From NCBI GenBank assembly GCA_022605955.1, contig JAKCOZ010000058.1:2728001-2792000 (forward strand): DNA of 64,000 nt. Direction: 5' to 3'. Each line of letters begins with the position of its first letter. The stretch's first letter is position 1. This stretch comes from Rallus limicola. Lineage: Eukaryota; Chordata; Aves; Gruiformes; Rallidae. The translations under genes and the position numbers were made by a program. Under the pieces are notes generated by a model that was not told the origin of the DNA, ran no database searches, and worked only from the letters and a program-made list of their open reading frames with translations. This document shows, piece after piece, positions 23,101 through 36,264 of the stretch.

Positions 23101-26100
23101 TTTAACACTACCAGTTAAAGTCTCTGCCTAATGCCACCACCATGCTGTACTTTAAATCTGTGTGCCAAAACAGTTTTTAGAACACCAACTGCTTCTTAGA
23201 ATCAAGAACATTGTATTTCAACTCATCCTTTTCCTTCTTAGTAAGCTTCAAGAGGTTATTCCTACTATGTACCCAAGATGCATAGCTTGATCATACCATG
23301 TTTGCTCAAAACAGCAGCTACTATGCAGTAAGTTATTTTCCTTCTATTGGAAGAATCAATCAACTGTTGGACTGTCTCATTGACTACATGTCCTACAGCT
23401 GTCCTGGCTTCAGCTGGGACAGCTGATTTAGTGCTGGGTTTGATGAAAAGCTATTGCTACCTTGTTACACTAAATCTTACTACATGTCTCAATACTGCAA
23501 TGTGTATATTGTCCAGCAAGTTGTGGAGCTGCACTGGTACATTCAGTTAAAATGGAGAATGCCTTTGGAGAATCTCAAAGATTGACTTTTGAGCAAGAAT
23601 TAAAAAAAAAAAGAAGGTTTCTAGCATGTTCTGAAGATAGATGAGTTGATGAGAATGAAGACACTCCCTGGGTCCCTCTAAGGTTGCACTGCAGATTACA
23701 TGAGAGTAGCAATGTTAGTTGTGTTAAAGATGAGTAATGAGGTAATGGCCTGAAAAAAATATCTGCAAGAACCACTCCTCAGTATGTGGACTAGACATCT
23801 ATATTAACATGGGATAGAGTGCTACATCAGTCTATCAAGGACACATTTTTCCATGATTCCACTGGACTAAGTTTTAATCTCACTAAAGCAGTTTAAAGAG
23901 CAGCAAGACAGGTTCAGGCTAAAGGAGGCTTTTAGTTTTAACAGCTATTTACTTCAGAATTCCTTCTCTCCTCCGCAGTTTTTATTTGATAATAAGAACA
24001 GTTTAGCTAGAATCAACTTAATCTTGGGGTACAACTATATTTTGGGTCTGGCTTCTCCCTCTTGGTTCCTTGAGGTTTTAAGATATTCAGTATTAGATTC
24101 TGGGACTATGCAGAGCAAAGCCAGGATCTCTATCCAGATATGATTGGTTTAAGTTCTGAAGGCACTGGATAAGCACAATTCTAATCTAGGTTTGTAACAT
24201 TAAAACAAAGTGAAGTTCTGTGCTATATCAAGGGGAGACAGTTCCCCAGTATCAGGGCTAAGTTATGAGCATTGTCAGTTCTTCTGTGGCATCAAGTAGC
24301 ATACTTACAGTCTGCATAGCCTGAAAGGGCGCTGCTGTTATTGTAACAGAGCTGCTAGTTGCTGGAGCAGGCTGAAAGCTTTGTGCTGATGGCACTGGTG
24401 ACATGGAGGTGCTTGAAGTAGGCAATGGTGACTGTGGCTCACTTGGGAGGGGAATAGTTGCCTGAGGGAAGAAAAAGTGTGATGAAAGGTCACTTGATAG
24501 TTATCAGGCAGTAACAGAAGCAGTTAATTTGTTCTAAAGCCTAGACTGACAGAAGTCAGCAGTTTCTACAGGATGACATTTGGACATAGTAGAGCTACAA
24601 AATAGCTTTTGCTTACAATTTCAAATCTTGCTGTGCATTCTCAGCAAACAGTACTTCTATTGTAGTCTCTGCTGATTAAGTGAAATGTTCGTATGAGCTA
24701 CTATACATATGACTCTCTAATAATTTCACAATGAAGAGACATTAGGTATATTTTCCCCCCCACCATGAAGGGAACACAGAAAGCCTTCTGTTCCATTTAT
24801 TGGAAGATGATTCTCTGGCTGATATTAAAAGTGACTTCAAAACAAGTCAGGAAGTTTAGGGGGGTTGATTTTTTTTTCCCTCCCAACTTAATTACATTTC
24901 AGCTTAGAAATAATGCTGAGTTGTTCAGACAAAGCATTAACCAGCATTAAGTCTCATCTGGGCAGATGACAAAAAAGTGTTGATTTAGAATACTGTTTTT
25001 TATAGGAATCAGAAGTCAACAGTAACATGGGGCTCTAGACACATTTCAGCAACCAATACATTTACCTTACCAGTATTTGTGATAGCTCACCTGGGCAATT
25101 TCAATCTTCTTAGGTATCAGTGGCTCAGAAATATGTGAACTTGTCTGATACAGTGGCTGGGAAGCATATTTCTCAGTCTCTTGAGAAAGTGATGCTGATG
25201 CCTAGAAGCAGCCATACATGTACCTGCTATTACAACTACTGTAGAAAAAGTTCTGGTAGGACTAGGAACTACCAGTCTACAAGTTAAAGCAAGTGGATTT
25301 TAAAAGACCTTGACAAGTATTAAGTCTAAACTAAGTATACTAAATAGTAATCTTAATCAAAAGCTTCAAGAATTTACTTTGGAGATTCAGACTTAGATCA
25401 CCCTTCTTACATAACAGGCCTATAAAGTCCAATAATTTCAAGAACTGTGAATTAGTTCAAGCAGCTACAATGAAGTCTCATGCCCACTCCACTGAATTAA
25501 ACAGAAAGACATATCTGATGTTAAACTCTAGTAAGGTGTCAAGCAAGGCTTCAGAGCCAAACTTTGGTTTGCCTCTACATGTTTGATAGTTAGCTCGCAC
25601 GTGTTTTGCTACATTTAAGAGACTGTACTAGCTTTGACAGAGAGAGTTAATTTTCTTCATAGCAGCTGGTACAGTGCAGGGTTTTGGATTCAGGATGAGA
25701 ACAGTGTTGGTAACTTGTGTTTTAGTAGTTATTAAGCAGTCAAGGATGCCAGCTTCTCTCACTGCCCCACCAAGGTGGCAAAGGTGCCCAAGAAGCTGGA
25801 AAGGGGCACAGCCAGGACAGCTGACCTAATTGGTCAAAGGGATATTCCCTACCATGATGTCATTCTGAGTATATAACTGGGGGTGGGGCAGGAGACAGGG
25901 CAGCTTGGGGTCTAGCTAACCACTGACTCCAGGTGGACCCATGAGTTACCTTTTCAATTCCCTCCCCCACCTCACTGAGAGGAAGGGGGTGAGCAGACCA
26001 CTATGTAGTTGTTTTAGTTGCCAGCTGGGTTAAGCAGTGGCTTATATTTACACAGCCTAGGGCTAAAGACTGCCAGTCCTATTCTCACCATATATACCAC

Positions 26101-29100
26101 CACAGATGCATCACGTGCACATTAGAAGAGTGTACTGTTACCATGGAGTATTTCTTGGTTGTGCTGGGATCACACCAAGTTTACCTCCTGCTTACCATGA
26201 GAAGCAGGACTGGAAGAGAAAGACACCACATGGCAAGCCTTAGCGACTAGAGAAATCCTGGGCACAAGCAACCCTAATTCCACACAGGAAGTGTGCAAAA
26301 CAGAACATTCTACTAAATTAAGTGTTCTACATTACAGCACAGTGCAGGTCTTCTAGATGTATATTAAACATCAAGACTATAATCTTTGTCAGCACAAGAA
26401 GTCTTACAGCATTGCATAAATGAGGTGTCAAGATCCAGGCCAAAACTACTAATTCAAGAGGCAGCAAGACTAAAACACCCCTGTTGAGATGTATTCAACT
26501 ATACCATATATTAGAGATTGGAGTAAATGCAACATACACAATATACTGATAGCACATACATCAGAAAAAAACATTTACAAACCATGAACGTTTCTTCAAT
26601 GCACACTGTATGAGAGTCCCACTGGTAAGACCCAGCTGTGTTGCTGAACACAACAACACTTGGCAAGAAGTCTTTAAGAGAGTGATCTGCATAAACTGAA
26701 ACACTATTTTCAGCTCTAAACCACATTTAAATGCTAGCTGAAGATTTAACAGCACAAATACAGTTAAAGCAAAGTCTTAGCTGAATATCAGCAAGTCAGA
26801 TTCCCATTATTTTTTCAGTTAGTGCTTGAGAGAACATGAGTTGGTCTTCAGCTCACAGAAGTCTGCTATTTCATGACAATATCCATTCTAGTTTTTGTAT
26901 CCTCTATGTTGTCATTAGAGGGAGTATCTATACTGTAAACAAAGCAAATACTTACACTGCCTTTATGTTCCCACAAGAACATGCACCATACTTTTTTAAA
27001 CAGCATTTTTTGTTCCACACCCTTCCCACTTCAAGAGGCAGACTTCACTCTGAAGTCATGCAGCATTAGAAAGACTCTTTCAACCATCTTAAATATTCCA
27101 GGATGCAGGCTATACTATTGCTGTTACTTGCATCCGGCCCCCATATGTTGCTCAAGATAGTTTTTCAGAAGGGACCCCACCACAGCTTTCTCTTAGGGTT
27201 GGCTATCACACAGATCTTTGAATGCCAGTGAACCCTTGGGGATATTACCTGTGGTGTCACCAAGTCTTCAGTTTCAGAGCCAGAAAGAGTCTGATCAGCA
27301 GATGCCAGGGAAGTATTTGAACCATGCAGTGTCATAGATGAAGCAGCAGCCTTACAGGAAGGGAAAACACGTAAGGTTTTTAAATATTATCTTAAATGTT
27401 TGGTTTTGCTGAAACTCACTTCAGGCATTCCCAAGTAAGCCTCTGAATGAGACAGGAGCTGAAGTGCTTTGACCAGTTAGCCAAAGCTTCTTAGGAATTC
27501 TTGTTAGCGGCAAGGGAACATATTTTAAAGCAAGACATGCATACATAGTGAACTTAAGGTTTACTTAACAATGGCTGCTAAAACTTGACACACTCATCTT
27601 TAGCACAAGCGAGGACCTTCAGATGAAGACACCTCGAGCACACAGCTATCAGCTATAACTTGAAACCATGGGTTCAATATTCAAACTATTTTAGCCTGTC
27701 TGTAACAGTGTTTTAAAGAAGCTTCAAACATTTGTTGTCAGCATCTGAGTGATCTTAGACTCAGAAGCTATTAAGTTAAAGGAAATTTGTTAGAAAACTA
27801 CTGTCAATAAAAAAAGTAATTAAACTACTAAGTGTATTCTAGTTAATAACTTCTGTATCACATCATGGCTACAGCTCTGTCTCTTCAGGACAGTCCTAAC
27901 TTCAACTTACTTGAAGTGGCTGTTGAAGAAAGTCATTCTGACTTGGCAGTTTCTGTTCTTTTGAAGCTGTAAAAAAATATATTAAGCAGTATTTACTTTT
28001 AAGTGCAAACACCATGCATAGTTTAACTGCACAGCTCTTACTTTTTGAAGACATTTGGTGTATGAAGATGCACACTATTTTTAGAGTACACACCATATTC
28101 AGATACCTATACTTAGACTTTGCATCAGTAAAATACAGCCAGTTAAAAACCTCACTTTGTTTTTGTGAAAGGACAGGCATTGAATGATAAAAATACTTGT
28201 ACTAGAGATACCCACCTGCCTGGGTAATTGTGGTTTACAACTCAAGAGCCACACAAACAGTTTCTTAACATGTCCCATTGTAGAATGTTCCAGTTTAAGT
28301 GTAGCTAGCTAACTGCTCTTTAACCTGAGCTCACAGCTTCTGTCTATATACCACATTTACACAAGTTTGTTACACAGTTTGTTACTGCATATCAGTTCTG
28401 CAGCTGGTTTCAGATGCACATGCCAGTCAGTGACCACACATGCATTCCAGTTCCAGGCAGGTGTACCAACTTAAGCCAACTCCAGCAACAAGTCATAGAA
28501 TTGTTTAGGTCAGAGGAGTCCTTTAAGATGACCAAGTCCAACTGTTAACCCAGTGCTGCCAAGTCTGTCACTAAACCATGTCCCTGAGCACCACATTCAC
28601 ACCATCAGTTAAATACCTCCAGGAATGGTGACTCAAACACTTCCCAGGACAGCCTGTTCCAGTGACAACCCTTTCAGTGAAGAATTTTCCTAATATCCAA
28701 TCTAAACATCCCCAGCACAGCTTCAGGCCATTTCTTGTTGGCCTATAACTTGTTATCTGGGAGTCTTATCACTTGTTATTCCTTCAGGTAGTTGTAAAGA
28801 GCTTCCTTTTCTCCAGGCTAAACACCAGTTCCCTCAGGTGCTCTTCAAGCACTTGTGCTCCAGACCCTTCACCTGCTTTGTTACCATTCTTTAGACACAC
28901 TCTAGCACCCCAGTGTCTGTCTTGTTGAAGTGCCCACAACTGAACAGCATACTTGAGGTGCATCCTCACCAGTGTCAACTACAGGGGCACTACCACTTCC
29001 CCAGTCCTCCTGGCCACACCAGCTCTGACACAAGCCAGGATGCTGTTGGTCTTCTGGGCCACCTGGCCACACTGCTGGTTCATGTTCAGCCAGCCGTCAA

Positions 29101-32100
29101 ACAGCAACTCTAGATCCTTTTCCACCAGGCAGCTTTCCACTCTTCACTAAGCCTGTATCACTACCTGGGATTGTTGCAAGAGCCAGTACTTAGCCCTGTT
29201 AAGCCTTGTTACAGTTGGCCTCAGACCATTGATCCAACCTGTCCAGGTCCCTTTGTAGAGCCTTCCTGTCATAGTATACCATTCATAGAATATACCCAGT
29301 TGGAAGGGACCCATAAGGATTATCAAGTTCAACTCCTGGCTCCACACTGGGCCAGCCAAGTCAGAGCATGTGACCACATCATCCAGATGCTTCCTGAACT
29401 CAGCCTTGGTTCTGTGACCACTTCCCTGGGGAGCCTGTTCCAGCACCCAACCATCCTCTCAGTAAAGAGTCTCCTCTTAATAGCCAACCTAAACCTCCCG
29501 TGTCTTAGCTTTGTACTGTTCCCTTTGGTTCTATCACTGGTCACTAGAGAGGAAGTCAGCACCTGTCCATTCACTGCCTCTCATCAGGAAGCACAAGCAG
29601 GTAAATACCTTGAGCTGCCTTTTTTAATCAGACATTTATGCTCTTTATAATTAGACAAGCTGTCTTCACCATACCTACTTGTCTACAGTGCAATCAAACT
29701 TTGCCAGTGCTTGCAAAAGCTGACACACAATTTACAGTATTACCTACCTACAGGACTACTTGCTGGGGTAACTGAAGGTGGTTGGGATGAACCAATGGCA
29801 CTTGGTGAAGCTTTATCAAAATCCAGAATGGACTCCTTTTGGAAAAAGAAGATCATCAGTTGGAAGAAAAATTAAACTCAGTACAAATGAAATTCTCATC
29901 TGATAGGCTGCTGTTAGCTAATTAGTGCTAGATTCCCTCATTCCATGCAAACATGCACTATCAGCACTGTTTACCCCTATATTCAGTAGGACTTGTTTTG
30001 TGCTACAACAGCAGAGAAAAACATACTTGCATGAAGTTGTAAGTCCCTTGTATCTGAGTCATCAGATCCTGAAGTTTTTCCCTTCTCAATACTGGATCCT
30101 TTGGAAGAGTTGAAGTAGAGCAAAATTCAGCAGCTGGCTGATGTACAGCTTTAGGCACCTAATAAGGAGGAAAGATATTAAATCTAATACCAGAAGCAAG
30201 ACAAGCTGCCTTATTCACTATAATTCCAGAGCAACTTATAGATCAGACACTGTGGGCCAAGGAATTTTATGCTGTTGCTTGATTTAGGAAATACCAGTTT
30301 TCACACAGAAAAAAAAAATCAGCTTACTGTTGCTATATCTAGTTAAGCCAAATAATTCACTTCAGTTTCTTACAGTAAAACATACAGAAGACCGTTAGAT
30401 GTGCCTAATTTTACACTAACTACAGGCAACTTACTAAATCCACATTTAAGTTAAAGGCCAGAACAAGCTTAAAAAAAAAAGCTGCACCACTGAAGGCTTT
30501 TAAACACACTTCCTCCCAGTAGAGCCCATGCCAATAAGTATAGATGCTTTTAGGATGGCATTTCCATACATTCTGAAGAAACTGCACTTAAGAGATACAC
30601 TGTAAGCAGGTTACTCAGTATTAGACCAAAGTCCTTCTACTAACAAGCCAGATCCCCTCAGTGTACCAGCTCCTGTAGCAAGTATTAGATTAAACTTTTC
30701 AAAGTTCAGCATGAAAGATATACCTGTGCTCCCACATGGGAGCCTAACTTTGTAGCTAGACAAGTATTTCTGCAGGGCCTTATTACTCCCTGATTGGTTC
30801 AGATGGTCCCTTAACAACTCATCACAACTTGTTCTCACTGCAGAGTGAAATGTAACATCCAAGTATTTTAAACCCACAATTTTTAGTGATTCTCTAGAGC
30901 TTTTCTCTTCTTATGTTTGTGAAGCTAGAGAGGCAAAAACTGAGGACATTTAAGTAGTTGCATTACTTCAACTGGCCCAAACATTGAGAGACACAAGAAC
31001 ACGTGAAAGCTTTTACTTTGCTACAGTGCAAACATTTGTCTTTCTAATAGGTTATTCCTTTAATACACTGCAGTATTAGTATAGTTGAAAATTTTTGTAA
31101 AGTCATTAGACTATATGGTAGAAGAGGACATGTGTCATTACATTTGTCACATTTAATTCAAAACAAAGTCTTTTTGTCCAGTTTTAGGGCAACAAGCCCA
31201 AATACACTCTTGCATTTCCACTTCAACAGTTAACTGATACAATTCACTAGCATTTGCAGAAATTCCAATAGCATGCACAGGAAGAAGCTTGCTGGGTTTA
31301 GTGGGCTTCAAAGCCTAATCCATGCACATCATTAACTCTGGAGGACTCTGAATCACAGCCCACACAATAGCTACTTATTGAGCTGTGATAAGTTTTACTT
31401 TATTCTAGAGCTAGAAGAGTGCACCTTTGTACTACTCTAGCTTAATTAGAATTTATGATGCACAAGCATTACCTTTTATCTACTGACTATGCAGGTTTAT
31501 ATTGTGTATAGATTCCAATAATGAAGAACTAAAGCTATTAAGGATTTAATTAGAAGGAAAAAACAGTTGAATAAAGTTAAATCTCAGTTTTAGTTAAGTC
31601 TCAGTTAATAAATTAGGTTAGTAGGGATCTGAATCTTCCTGTTGATCATTATGAGCCCTTACTACAAGCAGACTTAATCCTAAAACACTTGCAGTCATGG
31701 TAAGTTCATTATGGCTCTAACTGGTTCATGCTTTTATTAGCCTCTTCCTCCTCACCACAGTTTAAGACACACATATGCTATCAAACTAGTTCTGTATGTT
31801 GGCAAATAAGTAACAGAAGCTTTTCACTTTAAATCACCTAACCAGGTCAAATCTGGCAGGGTCTAAAGCTATTAAATTTGTCCTCTACGTACAGAAGTTA
31901 GACTCATATTCAACACAAATAAAAACAGCCACAAGAGTATGGAAGCAAAAGAGACTGTAGTTGCAAAGATGATACAATCTTCTGTATGCTTTCACAGTCT
32001 GAGACTCCTTCCCCAGCTCATACTCTGCATTATGCTGGTAGCTTTCTTCAAGTAGAAGAGCAAGCACATAGGGTTACATACATGTTAAGCCAGCTTTAAG

Positions 32101-35100
32101 CCAGGATTGAAACAGGAAGACTCTCCCTTCTGTAAAAGTTATGTTCTAATTCCTGCCTATATTAAGATACACCAGCCAAGAAGTAGCTTTAGTGAATTGA
32201 CTTGCTGTTTTGCTGGTACTTAGGTGTTCAGAACTAGGATATTCTAAATGCAATTCTGAGCATGCACAAAAAAGCATCAGAAAGTTAAGTACTTCAGGTG
32301 TTATACTTGCTTTGAAAAGAATAGGTACTTTACATCCTTCTGATGGTTTGAATCCCAGTTTTCTTTCTAGTTTACAGTTAGATACAGTTTCTGGAAGTTA
32401 CAAGCTGGTGGCAGATTTTGCGTTAACCAACCTGTTAGGCCATCACTCACATGCTGAGATCACTTAACACTAATGCTGCTGTGATTCAGCAGTGTTCAGA
32501 TTAGTTTTACACAGCACTGATACCTTTAGACTAATTTGTCATGACAACATTACTGAAACCTAACTTCAACACAACTCATGCATTCAGCAAAAACTGTTTT
32601 AACATCCAGAAAACTGACTAAAAGGGGAGTTGAAAAACCTAGACTTTGTTTCAGAGCCTGTTAAACCACTGCAAGTAAACCAATAAAGGCACACTGACAA
32701 CTTCAAACTAGTCAAAGTGCCAACATACTAGGTATTCCATTTAAAGCTTATTTTAGAGACTGTTTTATTTAATTCTACATAACACTAGCATATATTTGAA
32801 CCACCTCATATACTAGTAAAACTCCATCCTATGATACAGGACCTAAATCCCTCTCTAGGTTTAACTGTGGAGCACTAGACAAAGAGGAACAGTGATACCA
32901 AAGTCGTAACCAGCAATCACCAGCTGTACTACACAGCTATAAAAATTTACAGTTGCTTTCAACTCAGAGCAGCATTCACAGCAGGTATGAGTTAAATGGC
33001 ACTGGATGACAGCAAAAGCCAAACTTTTTGCTTTCACATAACAGGCCACATATTTAGCTCTAATCAACTTTACTGGTCCACAGGTTGCACAAACTTCTAA
33101 ACAATTTAACAGGCCTGCACATCAAGTCATCCTGCCATCTTATAGCCAACCTCTTAGGTCTTATATCTTAAGATCTCAAAATCAAGCAAGATGTATCATA
33201 GGTCTAACATTTATTTCAGGGAATAAAGGTTAGTTCCAGCTCCAGAAAACAGCAGCAGTTACACAGGTCTTTTCTACCATGCCTAGATTCCCACAGAAGA
33301 TTATTTATAGGTTCTCTCTGGGAAATGAGGTGGATCCACCTATAGCACTGTCCTGCCAAAACCAGGACAAACACTGCATTGCCTCTTCTTCCTTCATATA
33401 AACAAAGGCAAGGCAAGTTTCATTATCCAAAAGGTTTGAAATATTTAACTTGCTCTTTATATGCAACTCAAGTTAAATTATGATATATTTGTATGCGATT
33501 ATGAAAACTAGGTAGGTTGACAGGACAGTTATTCACTCATTTAATATACTTTTGATATTAGGCTTTGTTAACAGCTAAGCAAAAATATAGTCAGTGTTTC
33601 ACTACAGTCTACTACGTAAATCAAAGATTACGTTTAAATTATGCTTTCTTTACTTAATTCAGATCAAGCAACCTTACATTCCAACATTAAATTTAGTTTG
33701 GCTGACTTGCACACCTGCAAATATGTTGCATAGGAAAATTCCTATGCAACTTGCAAATTTCTCCAACTGACTGGAGACCCTCCTTTCTCCTTACCACAAA
33801 CTTTGCCTACCACTTCAGCTATCAATCTTTCCATTCTATACAAAAATAAGAGACCCATCTCATTATAAAGCATCTTGCAATTAAGTTTCAAGTTAATCTG
33901 ACACCAGATATTCCAGGACATCTTAGAGTGCTTAAGACTACTCCAATATGATATATACATTTCAGTTACAGTAATGCTATAGTTGGGTGCACACCACCAA
34001 CTTGTGCTCAGGGCTACTTAGTGTGAGGCAACCAGGTTTTGTACCCGTACCACCACCAGCAGACACAAGATTCTACTCAGCTTGAGTGTAAAGATAGATG
34101 AAGTTGAAACACCTTACTCCCATTTTGTTACCCATGTTACCTACTCTTTTATTTTCATGTTCAGCCTTCTGTTTGCGCTCCCGCTTCTAGGCACAAAAAT
34201 TTTGCAGTTACACCAAGGTTACTGACAACATTTTAGCTCAATCACTTGCTGTAATATGGAATGAATTGATTTCTGCTTTCCAGTAGACCTATGCAGTAGT
34301 GCTAACATTACTGACAAAAGTGCTCAATTCCCCATACTATCTTTCTAAAGCCTAACTCGAAATTAATTGTTTTCAGTAACATAAAGGAACACTGCTTTGC
34401 CTACCATCTTACCTATTTTCACACTATCAGAATTGTTACTATCCAAGCACAGGTGAAAAAGGTAATATAACAAACAGCTAGAAGCCTGCTCAGCTGTAAG
34501 CTTTCATTTTACATTTCTATAACTGTGCTATTGTTACGCTCTCTAGAACAGCGGTATGGCTTACGCATTCATCTGGAAATACATATCTAAGCTCCTGTAC
34601 GGTTTGCATTGCTTGATCTAGATGTTAGATCTCTTCAATCAGCAGCTGTTTTAATCAAAAGCCTAAAAAAATTACTGAAGTGCTATTTGCATACAGCCAC
34701 AAAGTATTTGATCCCTGGATGAGTCATACCTGCTTTGCACTGATAACAGTGGACAGAGGCAATAGCTGGGGATGAACCAAGTTAATTCTTCTGTCTTATG
34801 CATAAAACAGTTATTCAAGGCTCAAACACAGCAATACTGTGTTGATATAAACAGCAAAGCAGACTATCTTGCTATTCATATATAGTGCTTAATCGCCAGA
34901 TTTCCCCCCAAGAAATAGGAGTCTCAACACAGGCCTACAAAACACATCTTATAAAGCTTCTGCTAGTAGGTAGATTTGGTCCCATACACTAGTGTGAAAA
35001 GCTTAAGACAGATAATACTAAATATACCAACTCACTTCTTTGGGTTCCATATCAAACTTCTTTGGCCCCATCTGCTCCTTTGGCCCAACACTTGCAGCTC

Positions 35101-36230
35101 CCCAGGACTTTGGAGGGTTCTGTAACTGCTGTGATGACACTTGCTGCTGCCTGTCAGCTTTTTTCCAAGCCTCTCGAGTCTCCTGCTTCTTTTGTTCTGG
35201 CTCCTCCCTAACATGCGCAGCCCAAGCCTTCACAGGCTCCTGCTTCTTTTTCTCTGGCTCTTCCCTAAGAGGCATTTCCCATGATTTCACAGGCTCTGGC
35301 TTCTTTTGTTCTGGTTGCTCCCTAGTCTGGGTTACCCAAGGTTTTGGAGATTCCTGCTTTTGTTCTGGTTCTTCCTTAACTTTGGTTACCCAAGGTTTTG
35401 GGGACTCCTGCTTTTTCTGTTCCTGCTCTTCCCTAACTTTTGCCGCCCAATGCTTGGGGGACTCCTGCTCCTCTCGGACACGTGCTACCCAGGCCTTTGG
35501 GGCTTCTTGCTTTTTCTGCTCTTCCTCCTCAACACAAGCCTCCCAGGGCTTTGTAGACTCACGCTTCTGCTCCTCTTCTTTAATATGACCTTCCCAAGGC
35601 TTTGGAGAATCTGGTCTTTTTTGTTCTTGCTGCCTAACACGAGCTTCCCAAGGCTTTAAAGTCTCTTGGTTTTGCTTCTGCTCTTCAATATCAACAAGCA
35701 TTTCCCAGGATTTTGGAGGGTCTTGCTTTCTAGCACACTCAGCTTCCCAAGATTTGGGCTCTTCTGGATTCTTCTTGACAGAGTATTCTGCTTCAGGCAA
35801 ATAACGCCTGTTGAGAAACTATACAGACCAAAGAAACTTAATGGCTCCCAAAAAAAAACATTCTACTCCCACAGTTCAGGTCAGTTAAGTTCGGTCACCC
35901 AGCTACTGAGAATTTCTGATTAAAAGTAATATCCAGGCAGTTTAAGCTCTAGCCATAGAAGCTATGTGGACAGCCATGGCTTTATCCTACAGCATTGCAG
36001 ACTAACTGCAATCAGCATGCCACAGAAGCAGTAAAGCCCTGAACAGCACAAGTGAAACATACTTGAGCTGAGTGAATTCCTTATCCTTATCCTCAGTGCT
36101 AACTGACATTCTCAGGCAGTGACAATATCAAGTTCAGTAGTGATTTTTATAAAGGTAGCTCTTCTCCTAAGCATCTGAAATGCTCTGTGGTACTTTATTA
36201 TGAAATATTCTGCTAAGCATAGCAGCACCT

Positions 36231-36264
<34 letters not shown>

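Noticed and set aside
29171..29650. 159-codon plus-strand frame
   Set aside because: It is the reverse strand of CR1 LINE sequence.
35040..35588. Cysteine/phenylalanine-rich plus-strand frame of 182 codons
   Set aside because: It is the exact antisense of the CAPRIN2 K-x-W repeat exon; the repeats keep the opposite strand free of stops.
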